A DNA stretch of 64,000 nt from Fulvivirga imtechensis AK7 (GCF_000331535.1 NZ_AMZN01000046.1:1-64000); one strand, 5' to 3'. Shown: positions 42,534 to 52,422, counted from the stretch's first letter. Translations and numbers: made by a program. Notes: generated from the sequence alone by a model not told the origin.

Positions 42534-43281
42534 CTCTGTTTTCTATAGCCAGATTATACTTTTTCTCGGTGATATAAGGATTGCCCAACCTGGTCTGTAC
42601 TACTGCAATAATGTTGAGCTCTTCCATTATAAACATCCCCGGACCGAGATGATATTTAATATCTAAGACTCCCGGCCGTTGAGGTTCAAGCCGCATAGCA
42701 TCAGCGGAAATACAACCTTGCTCGTCCAGCTCACCAATATAGTAGACAACCTTTTTAGAATTATCAGAGACAGATATTCTCAGAGTAAACTCATTTGACC
42801 TCAAAAGATTGTCTATTTCCTCAACCACAATAGTGGGATACCGGGTTTTCAGCTCTCCATCGGTCAAATATTCCTTCAGCCCCCTGCAGGCTTCGTTATT
42901 AACATAGGGCACCTCCGCCAGCAGCCTGCCATCTACCCGGAACTTCTTCCTGAGGCCATGGATCTCTCCATTTACATAAGGCGTTACCTGATATTTACTT
43001 CCCGATTCATAATATGTGATCACATCGCCATGTTTTACATTATTCAGGTAGCTGACTTGTTGTCTTAGCCGACCGTTTTTATAGTAATTTTTGGCTACTC
43101 CATTCTTCTTACCATCAGCAAAGGTTATTTCATTTTTCAGCGAACCATCCGGATAATACTGTTTGACCACTCCTTCTTTCTTGCCGGACTTCTTTCCCGA
43201 GGTTCTGTCCAGGGAATCACAACCTCCCAGGAAAATGGCAAATACAACAAAAAGAATAAAATGGTACGGAGAACTCTTCAT
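42529..43281 (-). CDS. MORN-like repeat lipoprotein (YwqK family)
   Basis: 250 residues. Signal peptide with lipobox FLGGC (about residues 16-20) predicts a lipoprotein. Four to five MORN-like repeats (about 40-140): EGVVKQYYPDGSLKNEI, NGVAKNYYKNGRLRQQV, HGDVITYYESGSKYQV, HGLRKKFRVDGRLLAEV. The C-terminal ~100 residues are of unknown fold. Annotation pipelines often label this family a YwqK antitoxin, but no toxin partner is near and the repeat type is generic, so I do not accept that role. It follows the amine-oxidase gene after 2 bp. Its last codons lie in a TIR element, which may have shortened the protein. Confidence 0.72.
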   Translation of the reverse strand: MKSSPYHFILFVVFAIFLGGCDSLDRTSGKKSGKKEGVVKQYYPDGSLKNEITFADGKKNGVAKNYYKNGRLRQQVSYLNNVKHGDVITYYESGSKYQVTPYVNGEIHGLRKKFRVDGRLLAEVPYVNNEACRGLKEYLTDGELKTRYPTIVVEEIDNLLRSNEFTLRISVSDNSKKVVYYIGELDEQGCISADAMRLEPQRPGVLDIKYHLGPGMFIMEELNIIAVVQTRLGNPYITEKKYNLAIENRG

Positions 43282-43283
43282 GG

Positions 43284-44675
43284 CTACTTTGCTAGTATGC
43301 TATCAATAATTTCTTGTACAGTCTTTTCTGCAGATTCGAGCGCTCCATGCACTGTGCCATAGTTGCCATTAACATTTGCCGCTTCTCCTGCAAAATAAAG
43401 TTTATCCTGGAGCGGGGCCGATAATATAACGCGATCATTGTCGCTACCTCCGGGCAGCGGATAGGAATACCCGCCACCGATATTCTCATCAGCCGACCAA
43501 TCTTTTTTTATAAAAGCATTCAATTCATTATTAGTACTGGCATTTCCTTCAAACATTGCATCTAATTCAGCTATTAGATCAGCTTTTATTACTTCATCAC
43601 TTAAGCCTGCCAACGCTTCAGCCTCGCTTCCGAATGCCGTAGCGATTAATGTTCTGTTAGTGGAGCTTCTGACAGATCCGGCTCCTTCGTACATAGGTAT
43701 CATTGTTCCCCCAAAGACCTTAAAAGTAGTCTGCCCCCAAAAATTTCGGTTAAACCTCAGTATCATTTTCATGGCACCATCCATACCAATCCTACTCAAT
43801 GCCTGAAGTTTATCATCAGGCAAACCGGGAATAAAATTTACATCCCCTCTTTTTATTATTGAAACCGGAACCGTTAAAACCACTTTGTTGGCAGTTAAAT
43901 TGCCGTTGCTGGTCCCAATAGTCACCTCTTCACCGGAATAATCCACAGACAGCACTTTGGTATTATATTCAATTCGATCCAGTACGTTGGAAAATCGGGA
44001 AAAGATAATGTCCTGTAGCGGGTTATTAGCTAATGCTAAAAATTTATTGTTGGTTGGGAGGTTGAGTGACTTAATTATGCCATTGATCCCGATCCGACTA
44101 TTGTCAGAACCCAACTGGTCACCAAGCAGGCTTTCCAATAGGGGATACGCATCACCGGTGATGCCTGCCTCCTGAATTGCCTGAAGAATAGACTGATCAG
44201 TATCTGTGAAGGGAAGATTATTAATGAAATTTTGAGCAGCCGAAAAAGAGGAATCGGCAGCCCATCCGGCAGCGTTTTTTGTTTGTCCGTTAAGGTAAAA
44301 TAAGTCTTCCCGGGCCTCAGCCAGATCGCTTACCTGGATATTTAGCTCACTGGTGATCTTCAGCAGCAGTGATTCGCCAGTTCGTATGGTATCAGCACCA
44401 AGCTCTACCGGAAAGTCGGCAAACCCTCTTATAGATAAGATCCGTCCGCCTATTCTTTCGGAGGCTTCCAATACTGTCACATTCAAGCCCTTCTGCATCA
44501 GCAGATCGGCCACATAAAGCCCCGCTACGCCAGCGCCCACAACCAAAACGTTTCCATTATAATCAATGGCTGGCCCTCCGGGATCATCCTCCTTGCATGA
44601 TGTTAATATTGTAGGCAGAAACAGGCCGGCAGAAGCGCCAATACCTATTCCTTTTAATGCTTTTCTCCTGTTCAC
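43284..44675 (-). CDS. FAD-dependent amine oxidase with Tat-like signal
   Basis: 463 residues from GTG 44675. The N-terminus NRRKALKGIGIGASAGLFLP followed by C (lipobox-like TSC) is a twin-arginine-type leader, so a folded flavoprotein is probably exported and perhaps lipid-anchored. The FAD-binding motif VLVVGAGVAGLYVADLLMQ (about residues 42-60), VLEASERIGGRI and the amine-oxidase C-terminal block LYFAGEAANVNGNYGTVHGA (about 424-443) define the flavin amine oxidase (MAO/LSD1) family. Oxidises an amine to an imine or aldehyde with H2O2 release; substrate unknown. It forms a two-gene unit with the MORN-like lipoprotein, sharing an extracytoplasmic location. Confidence 0.85.
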   Translation of the reverse strand: MNRRKALKGIGIGASAGLFLPTILTSCKEDDPGGPAIDYNGNVLVVGAGVAGLYVADLLMQKGLNVTVLEASERIGGRILSIRGFADFPVELGADTIRTGESLLLKITSELNIQVSDLAEAREDLFYLNGQTKNAAGWAADSSFSAAQNFINNLPFTDTDQSILQAIQEAGITGDAYPLLESLLGDQLGSDNSRIGINGIIKSLNLPTNNKFLALANNPLQDIIFSRFSNVLDRIEYNTKVLSVDYSGEEVTIGTSNGNLTANKVVLTVPVSIIKRGDVNFIPGLPDDKLQALSRIGMDGAMKMILRFNRNFWGQTTFKVFGGTMIPMYEGAGSVRSSTNRTLIATAFGSEAEALAGLSDEVIKADLIAELDAMFEGNASTNNELNAFIKKDWSADENIGGGYSYPLPGGSDNDRVILSAPLQDKLYFAGEAANVNGNYGTVHGALESAEKTVQEIIDSILAK

Positions 44676-44708
44676 GAGCTACTGATTAGGGTTATAGCCA
44701 CTTCAGAC

Positions 44709-44741
44709 TTTGCTAAAATAATAAATAAAAAGATATATTTG
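44709..44741 (+). promoter_or_regulatory. Bacteroidota-type promoter of pnuC
   Basis: TTTG (44709-44712), 21 bases, TATATTTG (44734-44741): both boxes match. Initiation near 44746 leaves fewer than ~10 bases before the ATG at 44754, so the transcript is probably leaderless or nearly so, and there is no room for a riboswitch. Confidence 0.6.
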
Positions 44742-44753
44742 TCACCTTTTGCT

Positions 44754-45365
44754 ATGCACGAGATTTTAGAGCAGACTGTCCAATATTTAACGAACATCAA
44801 CCCGTATGAGGCTGCCGGGCTAATATTCGGGCTGCTGGCGGTTGTCTTTCTCATCCGTGAGAACATCTGGACATGGCCCGCGGGAATCGCTTATGTATTA
44901 GTATCATTTGTAATATTCTGGCAGGAAAAATTATATGCTGACTTTGCGCTGCACGTATTCTTTCTGGCGCTGAATATTTACGGTTGGTGGTATTGGGTGC
45001 ATGGGGATAAAGACAAGGAAGAAGAGGTGCCGGTCACGAACACCCCGGCCTCGCTATTATTATTATTCATCGTAGCCTCTTTTGCCGGCACTTTCCTTAT
45101 AGGCTACCTGCTATCCCGTACCGATGCATCCCTACCCTATTGGGACAGTGCCACCACAGTGTTTAGTATTACAGCCATGTGGCTAACCGCACGAAAGAAA
45201 ATTGAAAACTGGTACTTTTGGTTTTTTGTTGATGTAGTGGCCACTGGCGTCTATTTTTACAAAGACATTTACTTTTATGCCATTCTGTATTTGATCTATA
45301 TCGGTCTGGCGATATCCGGGTATCTTGCATGGAAGAAAACAATGAACAATCAGGCAGGGAGTTGA
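44754..45365 (+). CDS. pnuC: nicotinamide mononucleotide/riboside transporter PnuC
   Basis: 203 residues from ATG 44754 (a TTG at 44739 is in frame but lies within the -7 box). Seven or so membrane segments, with NIYGWWYWVHGDK (about residues 73-85) and a conserved helix WDSATTVFSITAMWLTARKKIENWYFW typical of PnuC. Imports nicotinamide riboside or a related vitamin by facilitated diffusion. It overlaps the following kinase gene by 37 bp; trapping of riboside by phosphorylation fits this pair. A PnuT (thiamine) role is a less likely alternative, since no thiamine gene or TPP riboswitch is near. Confidence 0.87.
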   Translation: MHEILEQTVQYLTNINPYEAAGLIFGLLAVVFLIRENIWTWPAGIAYVLVSFVIFWQEKLYADFALHVFFLALNIYGWWYWVHGDKDKEEEVPVTNTPASLLLLFIVASFAGTFLIGYLLSRTDASLPYWDSATTVFSITAMWLTARKKIENWYFWFFVDVVATGVYFYKDIYFYAILYLIYIGLAISGYLAWKKTMNNQAGS

Positions 45366-45883
45366 AAAAAGTGGTGGTCATCGGGCCTGAGTCAACCGGC
45401 AAATCATCCTTATCTTCAGCGCTGGCTGCGCACTACCAAACTGAGTGGGTGCCGGAGTATGCTCGTGAGTATATCGACCAACTGCAACGACCGTACCAGG
45501 AAAGCGACCTGATAGAGATCGCCAGAGGGCAGTTGGGATCGGAAGATGAAAAAGCCGCCAAATCCAATAAATTACTAATTTGTGATACTGATCTGATCGT
45601 GATCAAAATATGGTATGAACACAGGTACGGCTACTGCCCGAAGGAGATCCTTTCTACCATCAACTCCCGTAAATATGATCTATACCTGCTCACCTACATC
45701 GATATACCGTGGGAAGATGATCCACAAAGAGAATATCCGCATCTGATGGAGTACTTTTATAACCTTTTCAAAAGCGAGTTGGAAGCGCTGAATCTTCCCT
45801 ATGTAGTGGTTAGAGGTGAGTTTGAAGAGAGGATGCGTTCGGCTACCAGAGCTATCGACAGCCGATTGAATTGCGAACAATGA
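45329..45883 (+). CDS. nicotinamide riboside kinase (NadR kinase domain-like)
   Basis: 184 residues. P-loop VVIGPESTGKSSLSSALA (about residues 14-31) and WVPEYAREYID (about 41-51) are the AAA_28/NadR C-terminal kinase signatures. CDTDLIVIKIWYEHRYG follows at about 86. It has no NMN adenylyltransferase domain, so it is the kinase alone. It would phosphorylate nicotinamide riboside brought in by PnuC. The 37-bp overlap with pnuC indicates tight translational coupling. A hairpin just beyond its stop separates it from convergent lspA. Confidence 0.85.
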   Translation: MEENNEQSGRELKKVVVIGPESTGKSSLSSALAAHYQTEWVPEYAREYIDQLQRPYQESDLIEIARGQLGSEDEKAAKSNKLLICDTDLIVIKIWYEHRYGYCPKEILSTINSRKYDLYLLTYIDIPWEDDPQREYPHLMEYFYNLFKSELEALNLPYVVVRGEFEERMRSATRAIDSRLNCEQ

Positions 45884-45888
45884 CATAC

Positions 45889-45913
45889 ATATGTGGCTGA
45901 TCAAGCCACATAT
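45889..45913. terminator. bidirectional hairpin between nrk and lspA
   Basis: 10-bp perfect stem ATATGTGGCT / AGCCACATAT with a 5-base loop (45899-45903). It lies in the 32 bp between the convergent stops of the kinase and lspA genes. No clear T-run on either side, so termination may be partial. Confidence 0.5.
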
Positions 45914-45915
45914 AA

Positions 45916-46581
45916 CTATGAAATAATTGCTCCTTCCTTTTCTCTGTCAACATGATGTTCATCCATGGAAACAGTAGCTTCGGTAATGGTTTCATTATCT
46001 TCTTTGTCTTTAAAGAAGCGCTTTTGAAACAGAAGTATCAGTACAACTCCTATAAATATGGACGAATCCGCAATGTTGAATACCGGGCTGAAAAAGAGGA
46101 AATAATCACCGCCTATGCCAGGTACCCAATCCGGATAGTAGCCGTCAAAAAGGGGGAAGAACAGCATATCAATCACCTGCCCGTGAAACCATGGAGAGGG
46201 CGAACCGGCAGGAGCATTATTAAGAAACACTCCGTAGAAAGTACTATCGATCACATTCCCAACGGCACCTCCCAAGATCAGCCCCATACACCATAGCAAG
46301 CCTGCTTTTGCGCCCTTTTTATAGAGATAATAAATATAGTACCCAATTCCGAACATAGCGCCAAGGCGGAACAGTGTCAACAAAAGCTTACCGTACTCAT
46401 GGCTTGATTTCAAACCGAAAGCCATACCCGGGTTGAGCAGATAGTGTAGTTTAAACCAGTCTCCAAAAACGTCAATCTCACCGGGAGTACCCATGTCCAT
46501 ATTAAAATGAACCAGCAGTTTTACGGTCTGGTCAATAATTATAACTCCCAGAGCCGCCAGGTAATATTTATATAACTTCAT
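45916..46581 (-). CDS. lspA: lipoprotein signal peptidase II
   Basis: 221 residues, longer than the ~165 of E. coli, with a cytoplasmic C-terminal tail rich in charged residues. Catalytic Asp candidates sit in GAVGNVIDS (about residues 106-114) and FNIADSSIFIG (about 166-176), the standard LspA pair. DQTVKLLVHFNM and NPGMAFGL are family motifs. It removes signal peptides from prolipoproteins at the inner membrane. Its start codon is directly adjacent to the ileS stop, so it is co-transcribed with ileS, an arrangement also found in many other bacteria. Confidence 0.92.
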   Translation of the reverse strand: MKLYKYYLAALGVIIIDQTVKLLVHFNMDMGTPGEIDVFGDWFKLHYLLNPGMAFGLKSSHEYGKLLLTLFRLGAMFGIGYYIYYLYKKGAKAGLLWCMGLILGGAVGNVIDSTFYGVFLNNAPAGSPSPWFHGQVIDMLFFPLFDGYYPDWVPGIGGDYFLFFSPVFNIADSSIFIGVVLILLFQKRFFKDKEDNETITEATVSMDEHHVDREKEGAIIS

Positions 46582-49500
46582 TTATGCTTCGATTTTAACC
46601 TTAAGCTTGTGCTCATCCATCTCCAGTTCACTTCCATCGCTCAGGTTGTCTAAAATGTTCAGTGACAATGCCTGTGTTTCATTGCAAATATATTCTTTGT
46701 TGGCTTCCAACGCGGCATTCACCAGATCAGTGTTTCTCTCTATATTAATTTTTATCTTGTCCTGAACTTCTAATCCCATATCCTTCCGAAGATTTTGCAC
46801 CCTGTTTACCAGGTCTCGTGCAATGCCTTCTTTCCTGAGTTCATCAGAGATAGTGATATCCAACGCCACTGTTAACCTTCCTTCGGAAGCCACAGACCAA
46901 CCGGGAATATCCTGGTAGTTGATCTCCACATCCTCTAGCGTTAACTCCACTGTGCCCTCCGATAGTTCCACAACAAGTTTATTTTCGTTTTCCAACTGCG
47001 CTATCTCATCAGTAGAAAACTGGTTGATCTTCCCGGATATTTCCTTCACCCTGGGGCCGTATTCCTGACCCAGCTTTCGGAAATTAGGTTTCACATGCTT
47101 TACCAGCACCCCTGACTCGTCATCCACAAACTCTACTTCCTTGATATTAACCTCTGACAAAATCAGCTCTTCTACTGCACTTACTTGTCTCTTAAACTGG
47201 TCATTTATTACAGGCAGTAAAATTTTTGATAGCGGCTGACGTACTTTTATCTTATGTTTCTTCCTGAGTGAGTGTACCAAAGATGAAATATTCTGTGCTA
47301 ACGACATACGCTGTTCCAGGTCTACATCTATCACTGACTCATCCTTCTCAGGAAAATCTGCCAGGTGTACGGACTCTGCGCCTTCCAGCCCCGTAACAGC
47401 GTTTAGGTCCTGAAACAGTTGATCCATATAAAATGGCGCTATTGGCGAGCCCAACTTCGCAATGGTAACCAGACAGGTATACAACGTCTGATATGCCGCC
47501 TTTTTATCCGCATTGTATTCACCTCTCCAGAAGCGCTTTCTGTTCAGCCTTACATACCAATTGCTCAGATCATCGGTGGTGAAATCCTGGATCAGCCTAG
47601 CAGCCTTTGTGGGCTCGTAATCTTCATAAGAAGCCTCCACTTTCTCTATCAGGCTATTCAACTTGGAGAGTATCCATCGATCGCTTTCTGTCCTGTCGCC
47701 ATTGGCAATCTCACCATCTTTGTAGTTAAACCCATCCAGATTTGCATACAATGCGAAGAAAGAATAAGTATTGTGAAGGGTACCGAAAAATCTTCTTTGC
47801 ACCTCTACAACGCCTTCCATGTTAAACTTGAGGTTATCCCAGGGATTAGCATTGGAGATCATATACCAGCGCGTGGCATCCGGCCCGTGCTCTGCTAATG
47901 TTTTGAATGGATCGATGGCATTGCCCAATCTCTTAGACATTTTGTTGCCATTTTTATCCAGCACAAGGCCATTGGCGATAACATTCTTGAAAGCAACATT
48001 ATCGTACAGCATCACTGCAATAGCATGAAGCGTAAAGAACCAGCCCCTGGTCTGATCCACTCCCTCGGCAATAAAATCAGCCGGGAAGTTGGTGTCAAAA
48101 ATATCTTTATTCTCAAACGGGTAGTGCCACTGAGCATAGGGCATAGCACCCGAATCAAACCATACATCGATAAGGTCCGGTTCGCGATACATTTTCTGTC
48201 CGCTGTCACTTACCAGAAATATGCGGTCTACGTAAGGCCTGTGCAGATCAAAGTCATCGCCTATAGGTTCGGACATAAAACCTGCTTTAACAGCTTTTTG
48301 CACTTCAGCTTTCAACTCTTCTATGGAGCCGATACATTTCTGTTCTGTTCTGTCTTCTGTAACCCAAATAGGCAGTGGTGTGCCCCAGAACCTCGATCGT
48401 GACAGGTTCCAGTCTACCAGGTTTTCCAACCAGTTGCCAAAACGACCGGTTCCGGTAGACTCCGGCTTCCAGTTGATGGTTTTGTTCAACTCCACCAGTC
48501 TGTCTTTCATGGCAGTAGTTTTAATAAACCATGAATCCAATGGGTAGTACAACACCGGCTTATCCGTTCTCCAGCAGTGGGGATAAGGGTGTTCATATTT
48601 TTCTACTTTAAAAGCTTTGTTCTCCTCTTTGAGCTTAATAGCGATCTGCACATCAAGCGATCTTTCCGGAGCCTCTCCCTCTTTGTAGTATTCGTTTTTA
48701 ACATAAATACCGGCAAAATCAGAGATCTCCTTCACATAACGCCCTTGCTTGTCTACAATGGGACCGGCATTACCTTCTTCATCTTTCACAAGGATAGCAC
48801 CGATGCCTGCCTGCCTGGCTACCCTTTGGTCATCCGCACCGAAAGTAGGAGAGATGTGTACGATGCCCGTACCATCTTCCGTACTAACAAAATCTCCGGG
48901 TATTACCTTAAAGGCTGGTCCATCTGGTTCTACATAGGGCAGTAGTTGTTCGTATTCAATACCTGTTAAATCCCTGCCTTTATATTCCTCCACAATTTTG
49001 AAAGGAATTAATTTATCTCCTTCCTTAAAGTCCTCGAACGACACCTCTTTGGCCTTTTCGTTGAAGTATTCTCCCATTCTATCCTTAGCCAGAATGACAT
49101 AAACCAGTTCAAAGGTATATGGATTATATGTTTTTACTTTTACATAGTCTATTTTTTCGCCTACTGCCAACGCAGTATTTGCCGCTAGCGTCCATGGTGT
49201 AGTTGTCCAGGCCAGAAAATGGGTATTTTCCTCGCCTTTCAGCTTAAATTGTGCCGTCACAGTAGTGTCTTTCACATCTCTGTACGTGCCTGGCTGATTC
49301 AGCTCATGAGAACTGAGTCCTGTACCTGCTGCCGGGGAGTAAGGCTGAATGGTATATCCTTTGTAAAGCAGCCCTTTATCGTAGAGTTGCTTCAGCAGGT
49401 ACCACAGCGTCTCCATATATTCCCTGTCGAAAGTAACGTAAGGATTGTCCAGGTCGACCCAATAACCCATTTTTTGTGTCAGGTCGTCCCATTCATCTTT

Positions 49501-49881
49501 ATATTTCATTACCGTTTCGCGGCATTTCTGATTATATTCTTCTACGGAGATCTTTTTCCCGATATCTTCTTTTGTAATGCCCAGCTCTTTTTCCACCTGC
49601 AGCTCTACTGGCAGTCCATGGGTATCCCAACCACCCTTTCTTTTTACCTGAAAGCCTTTTAGCGTTTTGTAACGGCAGAAGATATCTTTTACAGCACGAG
49701 CCATCACATGGTGAATACCTGGTGTACCGTTGGCAGAAGGTGGCCCTTCATAGAATGTGAATGTTTCATGCCCCTCACGTAGATCGACAGATTTTTCAAA
49801 AATCTTGTTTTCCTTCCAATATTTCAATATTCGATCAGCTACTCCGGCATAATTGAGCCCTTTATACTCTTTGTACTTCAC
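46582..49881 (-). CDS. ileS: isoleucine-tRNA ligase
   Basis: 1099 residues. HIGH-like motif in PPSANGTPGIHHVMARAVKD (about residues 48-67), editing domain with TTTPWTLAANTALAVG (about 227), catalytic KMSKS in NGNKMSKRLGN (about 650), and a long C-terminal anticodon-binding region. Large size and the GIHH form suggest the eukaryote-like IleRS type common in Bacteroidota, often less sensitive to mupirocin (family knowledge, not shown here). Attaches isoleucine to tRNA in the cytoplasm. It is followed directly by lspA and preceded 23 bp upstream by the RND gene on the same strand. Confidence 0.96.
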   Translation of the reverse strand: MKYKEYKGLNYAGVADRILKYWKENKIFEKSVDLREGHETFTFYEGPPSANGTPGIHHVMARAVKDIFCRYKTLKGFQVKRKGGWDTHGLPVELQVEKELGITKEDIGKKISVEEYNQKCRETVMKYKDEWDDLTQKMGYWVDLDNPYVTFDREYMETLWYLLKQLYDKGLLYKGYTIQPYSPAAGTGLSSHELNQPGTYRDVKDTTVTAQFKLKGEENTHFLAWTTTPWTLAANTALAVGEKIDYVKVKTYNPYTFELVYVILAKDRMGEYFNEKAKEVSFEDFKEGDKLIPFKIVEEYKGRDLTGIEYEQLLPYVEPDGPAFKVIPGDFVSTEDGTGIVHISPTFGADDQRVARQAGIGAILVKDEEGNAGPIVDKQGRYVKEISDFAGIYVKNEYYKEGEAPERSLDVQIAIKLKEENKAFKVEKYEHPYPHCWRTDKPVLYYPLDSWFIKTTAMKDRLVELNKTINWKPESTGTGRFGNWLENLVDWNLSRSRFWGTPLPIWVTEDRTEQKCIGSIEELKAEVQKAVKAGFMSEPIGDDFDLHRPYVDRIFLVSDSGQKMYREPDLIDVWFDSGAMPYAQWHYPFENKDIFDTNFPADFIAEGVDQTRGWFFTLHAIAVMLYDNVAFKNVIANGLVLDKNGNKMSKRLGNAIDPFKTLAEHGPDATRWYMISNANPWDNLKFNMEGVVEVQRRFFGTLHNTYSFFALYANLDGFNYKDGEIANGDRTESDRWILSKLNSLIEKVEASYEDYEPTKAARLIQDFTTDDLSNWYVRLNRKRFWRGEYNADKKAAYQTLYTCLVTIAKLGSPIAPFYMDQLFQDLNAVTGLEGAESVHLADFPEKDESVIDVDLEQRMSLAQNISSLVHSLRKKHKIKVRQPLSKILLPVINDQFKRQVSAVEELILSEVNIKEVEFVDDESGVLVKHVKPNFRKLGQEYGPRVKEISGKINQFSTDEIAQLENENKLVVELSEGTVELTLEDVEINYQDIPGWSVASEGRLTVALDITISDELRKEGIARDLVNRVQNLRKDMGLEVQDKIKINIERNTDLVNAALEANKEYICNETQALSLNILDNLSDGSELEMDEHKLKVKIEA

Positions 49882-49904
49882 CTTTTGATCTCCTTTAAAG
49901 TATT

Positions 49905-52349
49905 CTATGATTTAATTTTATCAGAAACGTTCTCTTTTTCGGCAGCCTCGTTATTACCTACCCTGATCAGTTCAAGATCTATTTCCTCGTCTTCATCTTC
50001 CTGGTAAAAACCATCGTCATATTGTTCTATCAGCGGATGTGCATCTTTTCTGCGCTTACCATCATCAATAGACATCAACAATGACGGAAGTAGGATCAGG
50101 TTGGTGAACATGGCTATTAGCAACGTCACGGAAGTCAGGATCCCCAGCGCTACCGTACCGCCAAAACCAGACCCGGCAAAGATCACAAAACCAGCAAACA
50201 GTATGATGGAGGTATACATCATGCTAGCCCCTGTTTCCCGCAAAGTTTTACTGACAGCCACGGGCACGAAAAATTTATTGGCAAAAAGCTCCTGCCGGTA
50301 CTTGGCTAAAAAATGTATGGAGTCATCAACCGATATACCAAACACAATGCTAAATATAAGTGCGGTACTGGGTTTCAACGGAATACCTGCGAAGCCCATG
50401 ATACCGGCTGTAATCACCAATGGGATGATATTTGGAATGAGTGAAATGAGGATCATTCTGAAGTTTACAAACAGAATTGCCATGATCACAGAAATGATCA
50501 AAAATGCCAATAAAAGACTCATTCGCAGATTCTCTATCAGAAATTTGTTTCCTTTAATAAATAGAGGTGTGGTTCCTGTTATGCTTAACGTCATGCCCGA
50601 CTCTGCAAACATGGAATCTATTTGCGGTTGTATCACTTCACTGATCAGCGAATCCATTTTGTGTGAGCCTATATCCGCTACCTGCATGGATATCCTCATC
50701 TTCTGCAAGGTAGAATCAACAAAAGAGCTGAATAATCCGCTTTCATCATTTTGACCCTGGAGGTATGGAAAAATAAAGTTCTTCTCACGTCTATCGGGAA
50801 GGCTATACCTTGCGGGGTTGTTATTATAAAACGCTTGCTTTGCAGCTTTCACAAAGCTGACAATTGAAACAGGCTTTGAAATATCCTGATTAGATTCCAA
50901 AAACTCTTCAAACTGCTCCACTTTCTGAAGATTTCTCACGTCTATTACGCCTCTTCTCTCGTGGGTATCGATCACAATCTCGAGTGGCATGATACCGCTG
51001 AAATGCCTTTCAAAAAAAGCCAGGTCCTGCTTGATCTGACTATCAGCAGGAATATCATCCACCATATAGGAAACTGCCCTGATCTTTAAAGTGCCAAAAA
51101 CTGCAGCCACTACCAACACCACTGTGATGCCGTAAATGTAGATCCTGTGCCTATGCACGAGCAGATCCATTCTGGTAAGCGCAAAATCAAGTATTTTGAA
51201 TTTGAGGTGCTTTAACTGCTTTCCTCCGGGTGCGGGCAGCCAGGAGAATACAGCCGGTATAAGTATTATGCTCACAAGGAAAGTGGCCATAATATTAACA
51301 CCAGCCACTATTCCAAACTCTTTAAGTATGGTAATATCAGTGGTGGCCAAAACCAGAAAGCCTATAGCGGTGGTGAAATTGGTGATCAATGTGACCAGTC
51401 CTATTTTTCTGATCACACGGCTGATCGCCATGATCTTGTTTCCATGCTTTTCAAACTCCTGGTGATACTTGTTTAACAGGTATACCGCATTGGGTATGCC
51501 TATGACAACAATTACGGGAGGTATCAGCCCTGTGAGTAGTGTAATTTTATAATTAAATAGTACGAGAGAGCCCAGTACCCAAACCACTATTACGGCAATA
51601 ACAATAATTGGAAAAAGTACGGCATCCCAGGTGCGGAAGAAAAGAAAAAGTATAAATGCCGTCACAGCAACCGAAAGGAAAAGAAATATCTGCATTTCAT
51701 TTCTCACCTTACCGGCTACAACCGAACGTACAAATGGTAATCCGGCATATTTGAGATCAATATTCGTGCTTTCTTCAAAGTGAGTACCTGCATCAATAAT
51801 ACTTTCTGTCAGGCCCAGCCGCTTTGGAGAATTCAGCACTTCTCTGTTAATAGAAACCAGGATCAATGTCGCACCGTTTTGGTCATTGATCAACCTGCCG
51901 CTGTAAAACTTCTGACCTTCTGCTACTTTTAGCAAGCTATCCAGTGTTTCCTGGTCCTTCACAGATTCATTAAAAATAGGCTTAAGCGCAAATCTTCTTT
52001 CTGCGGTATCCTTTTCAAGCCGTTGAATGAGTGGCAGGGAAAGCACATCGTTTACCCCTGGCAAAGCTGCTATTGTAGTGCTTAGCTCACGAAGTCTTTC
52101 AAAATTTTCAGGAGTATACAAGCTACTATCTCTGATACCCAGCGCTACCAGGTTTCCATCTTCACCAAATTCCTGCTTAAACTGTTGAAAAACAACCATG
52201 TCAGGATCATCGGAAGGTACTGTTTTGGCAAAGTCGTAGCTCATCTCTGCATTACGGGCATGGTACCCCATAAATGCAGTAATTGCTACCAGTATCGACA
52301 CCAGTAGCAGCCTGTACTTAATAATTATATGCGAGAGTTTTGTCCACAT
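49905..52349 (-). CDS. MMPL/RND-superfamily transporter
   Basis: 814 residues from ATG 52349 (an upstream ATG gives 820). Two halves each with a large periplasmic loop and ~6 membrane segments. TM motifs LLTGLIPPVIVVIGIPNAVYLLNKY (first half, near residue 275) and IFSIVFGISVDDSIHFLAKY (second half, near 690) include the Asp pair of the HAE3/MMPL group. The acidic C-terminal tail is cytoplasmic. It may export hopanoids, lipids or other hydrophobic compounds; the substrate is not readable. It lies between dgt and ileS on the same strand (74 bp and 23 bp gaps). Confidence 0.85.
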   Translation of the reverse strand: MWTKLSHIIIKYRLLLVSILVAITAFMGYHARNAEMSYDFAKTVPSDDPDMVVFQQFKQEFGEDGNLVALGIRDSSLYTPENFERLRELSTTIAALPGVNDVLSLPLIQRLEKDTAERRFALKPIFNESVKDQETLDSLLKVAEGQKFYSGRLINDQNGATLILVSINREVLNSPKRLGLTESIIDAGTHFEESTNIDLKYAGLPFVRSVVAGKVRNEMQIFLFLSVAVTAFILFLFFRTWDAVLFPIIVIAVIVVWVLGSLVLFNYKITLLTGLIPPVIVVIGIPNAVYLLNKYHQEFEKHGNKIMAISRVIRKIGLVTLITNFTTAIGFLVLATTDITILKEFGIVAGVNIMATFLVSIILIPAVFSWLPAPGGKQLKHLKFKILDFALTRMDLLVHRHRIYIYGITVVLVVAAVFGTLKIRAVSYMVDDIPADSQIKQDLAFFERHFSGIMPLEIVIDTHERRGVIDVRNLQKVEQFEEFLESNQDISKPVSIVSFVKAAKQAFYNNNPARYSLPDRREKNFIFPYLQGQNDESGLFSSFVDSTLQKMRISMQVADIGSHKMDSLISEVIQPQIDSMFAESGMTLSITGTTPLFIKGNKFLIENLRMSLLLAFLIISVIMAILFVNFRMILISLIPNIIPLVITAGIMGFAGIPLKPSTALIFSIVFGISVDDSIHFLAKYRQELFANKFFVPVAVSKTLRETGASMMYTSIILFAGFVIFAGSGFGGTVALGILTSVTLLIAMFTNLILLPSLLMSIDDGKRRKDAHPLIEQYDDGFYQEDEDEEIDLELIRVGNNEAAEKENVSDKIKS

Positions 52350-52422
52350 GTCCGAATAAGACCACAAAGGTAATCATTTTAGGCTTAAAGTATAATTTAA
52401 AACTATTAAACCTGGCGACTGA

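Noticed and set aside
42529-43281. Toxin-antitoxin system (YwqK antitoxin name)
   Set aside because: Lipoprotein signal and MORN-like repeats, neighbour is an amine oxidase, and no toxin gene is seen.
44676-44753. TPP riboswitch upstream of pnuC
   Set aside because: The predicted transcript start leaves under ~10 bases of leader and no TPP aptamer core words are present.
50101-50754. 217-residue plus-strand frame
   Set aside because: Antisense to the MMPL/RND transporter; low-complexity hydrophobic codon pattern expected from the complement of membrane helices.
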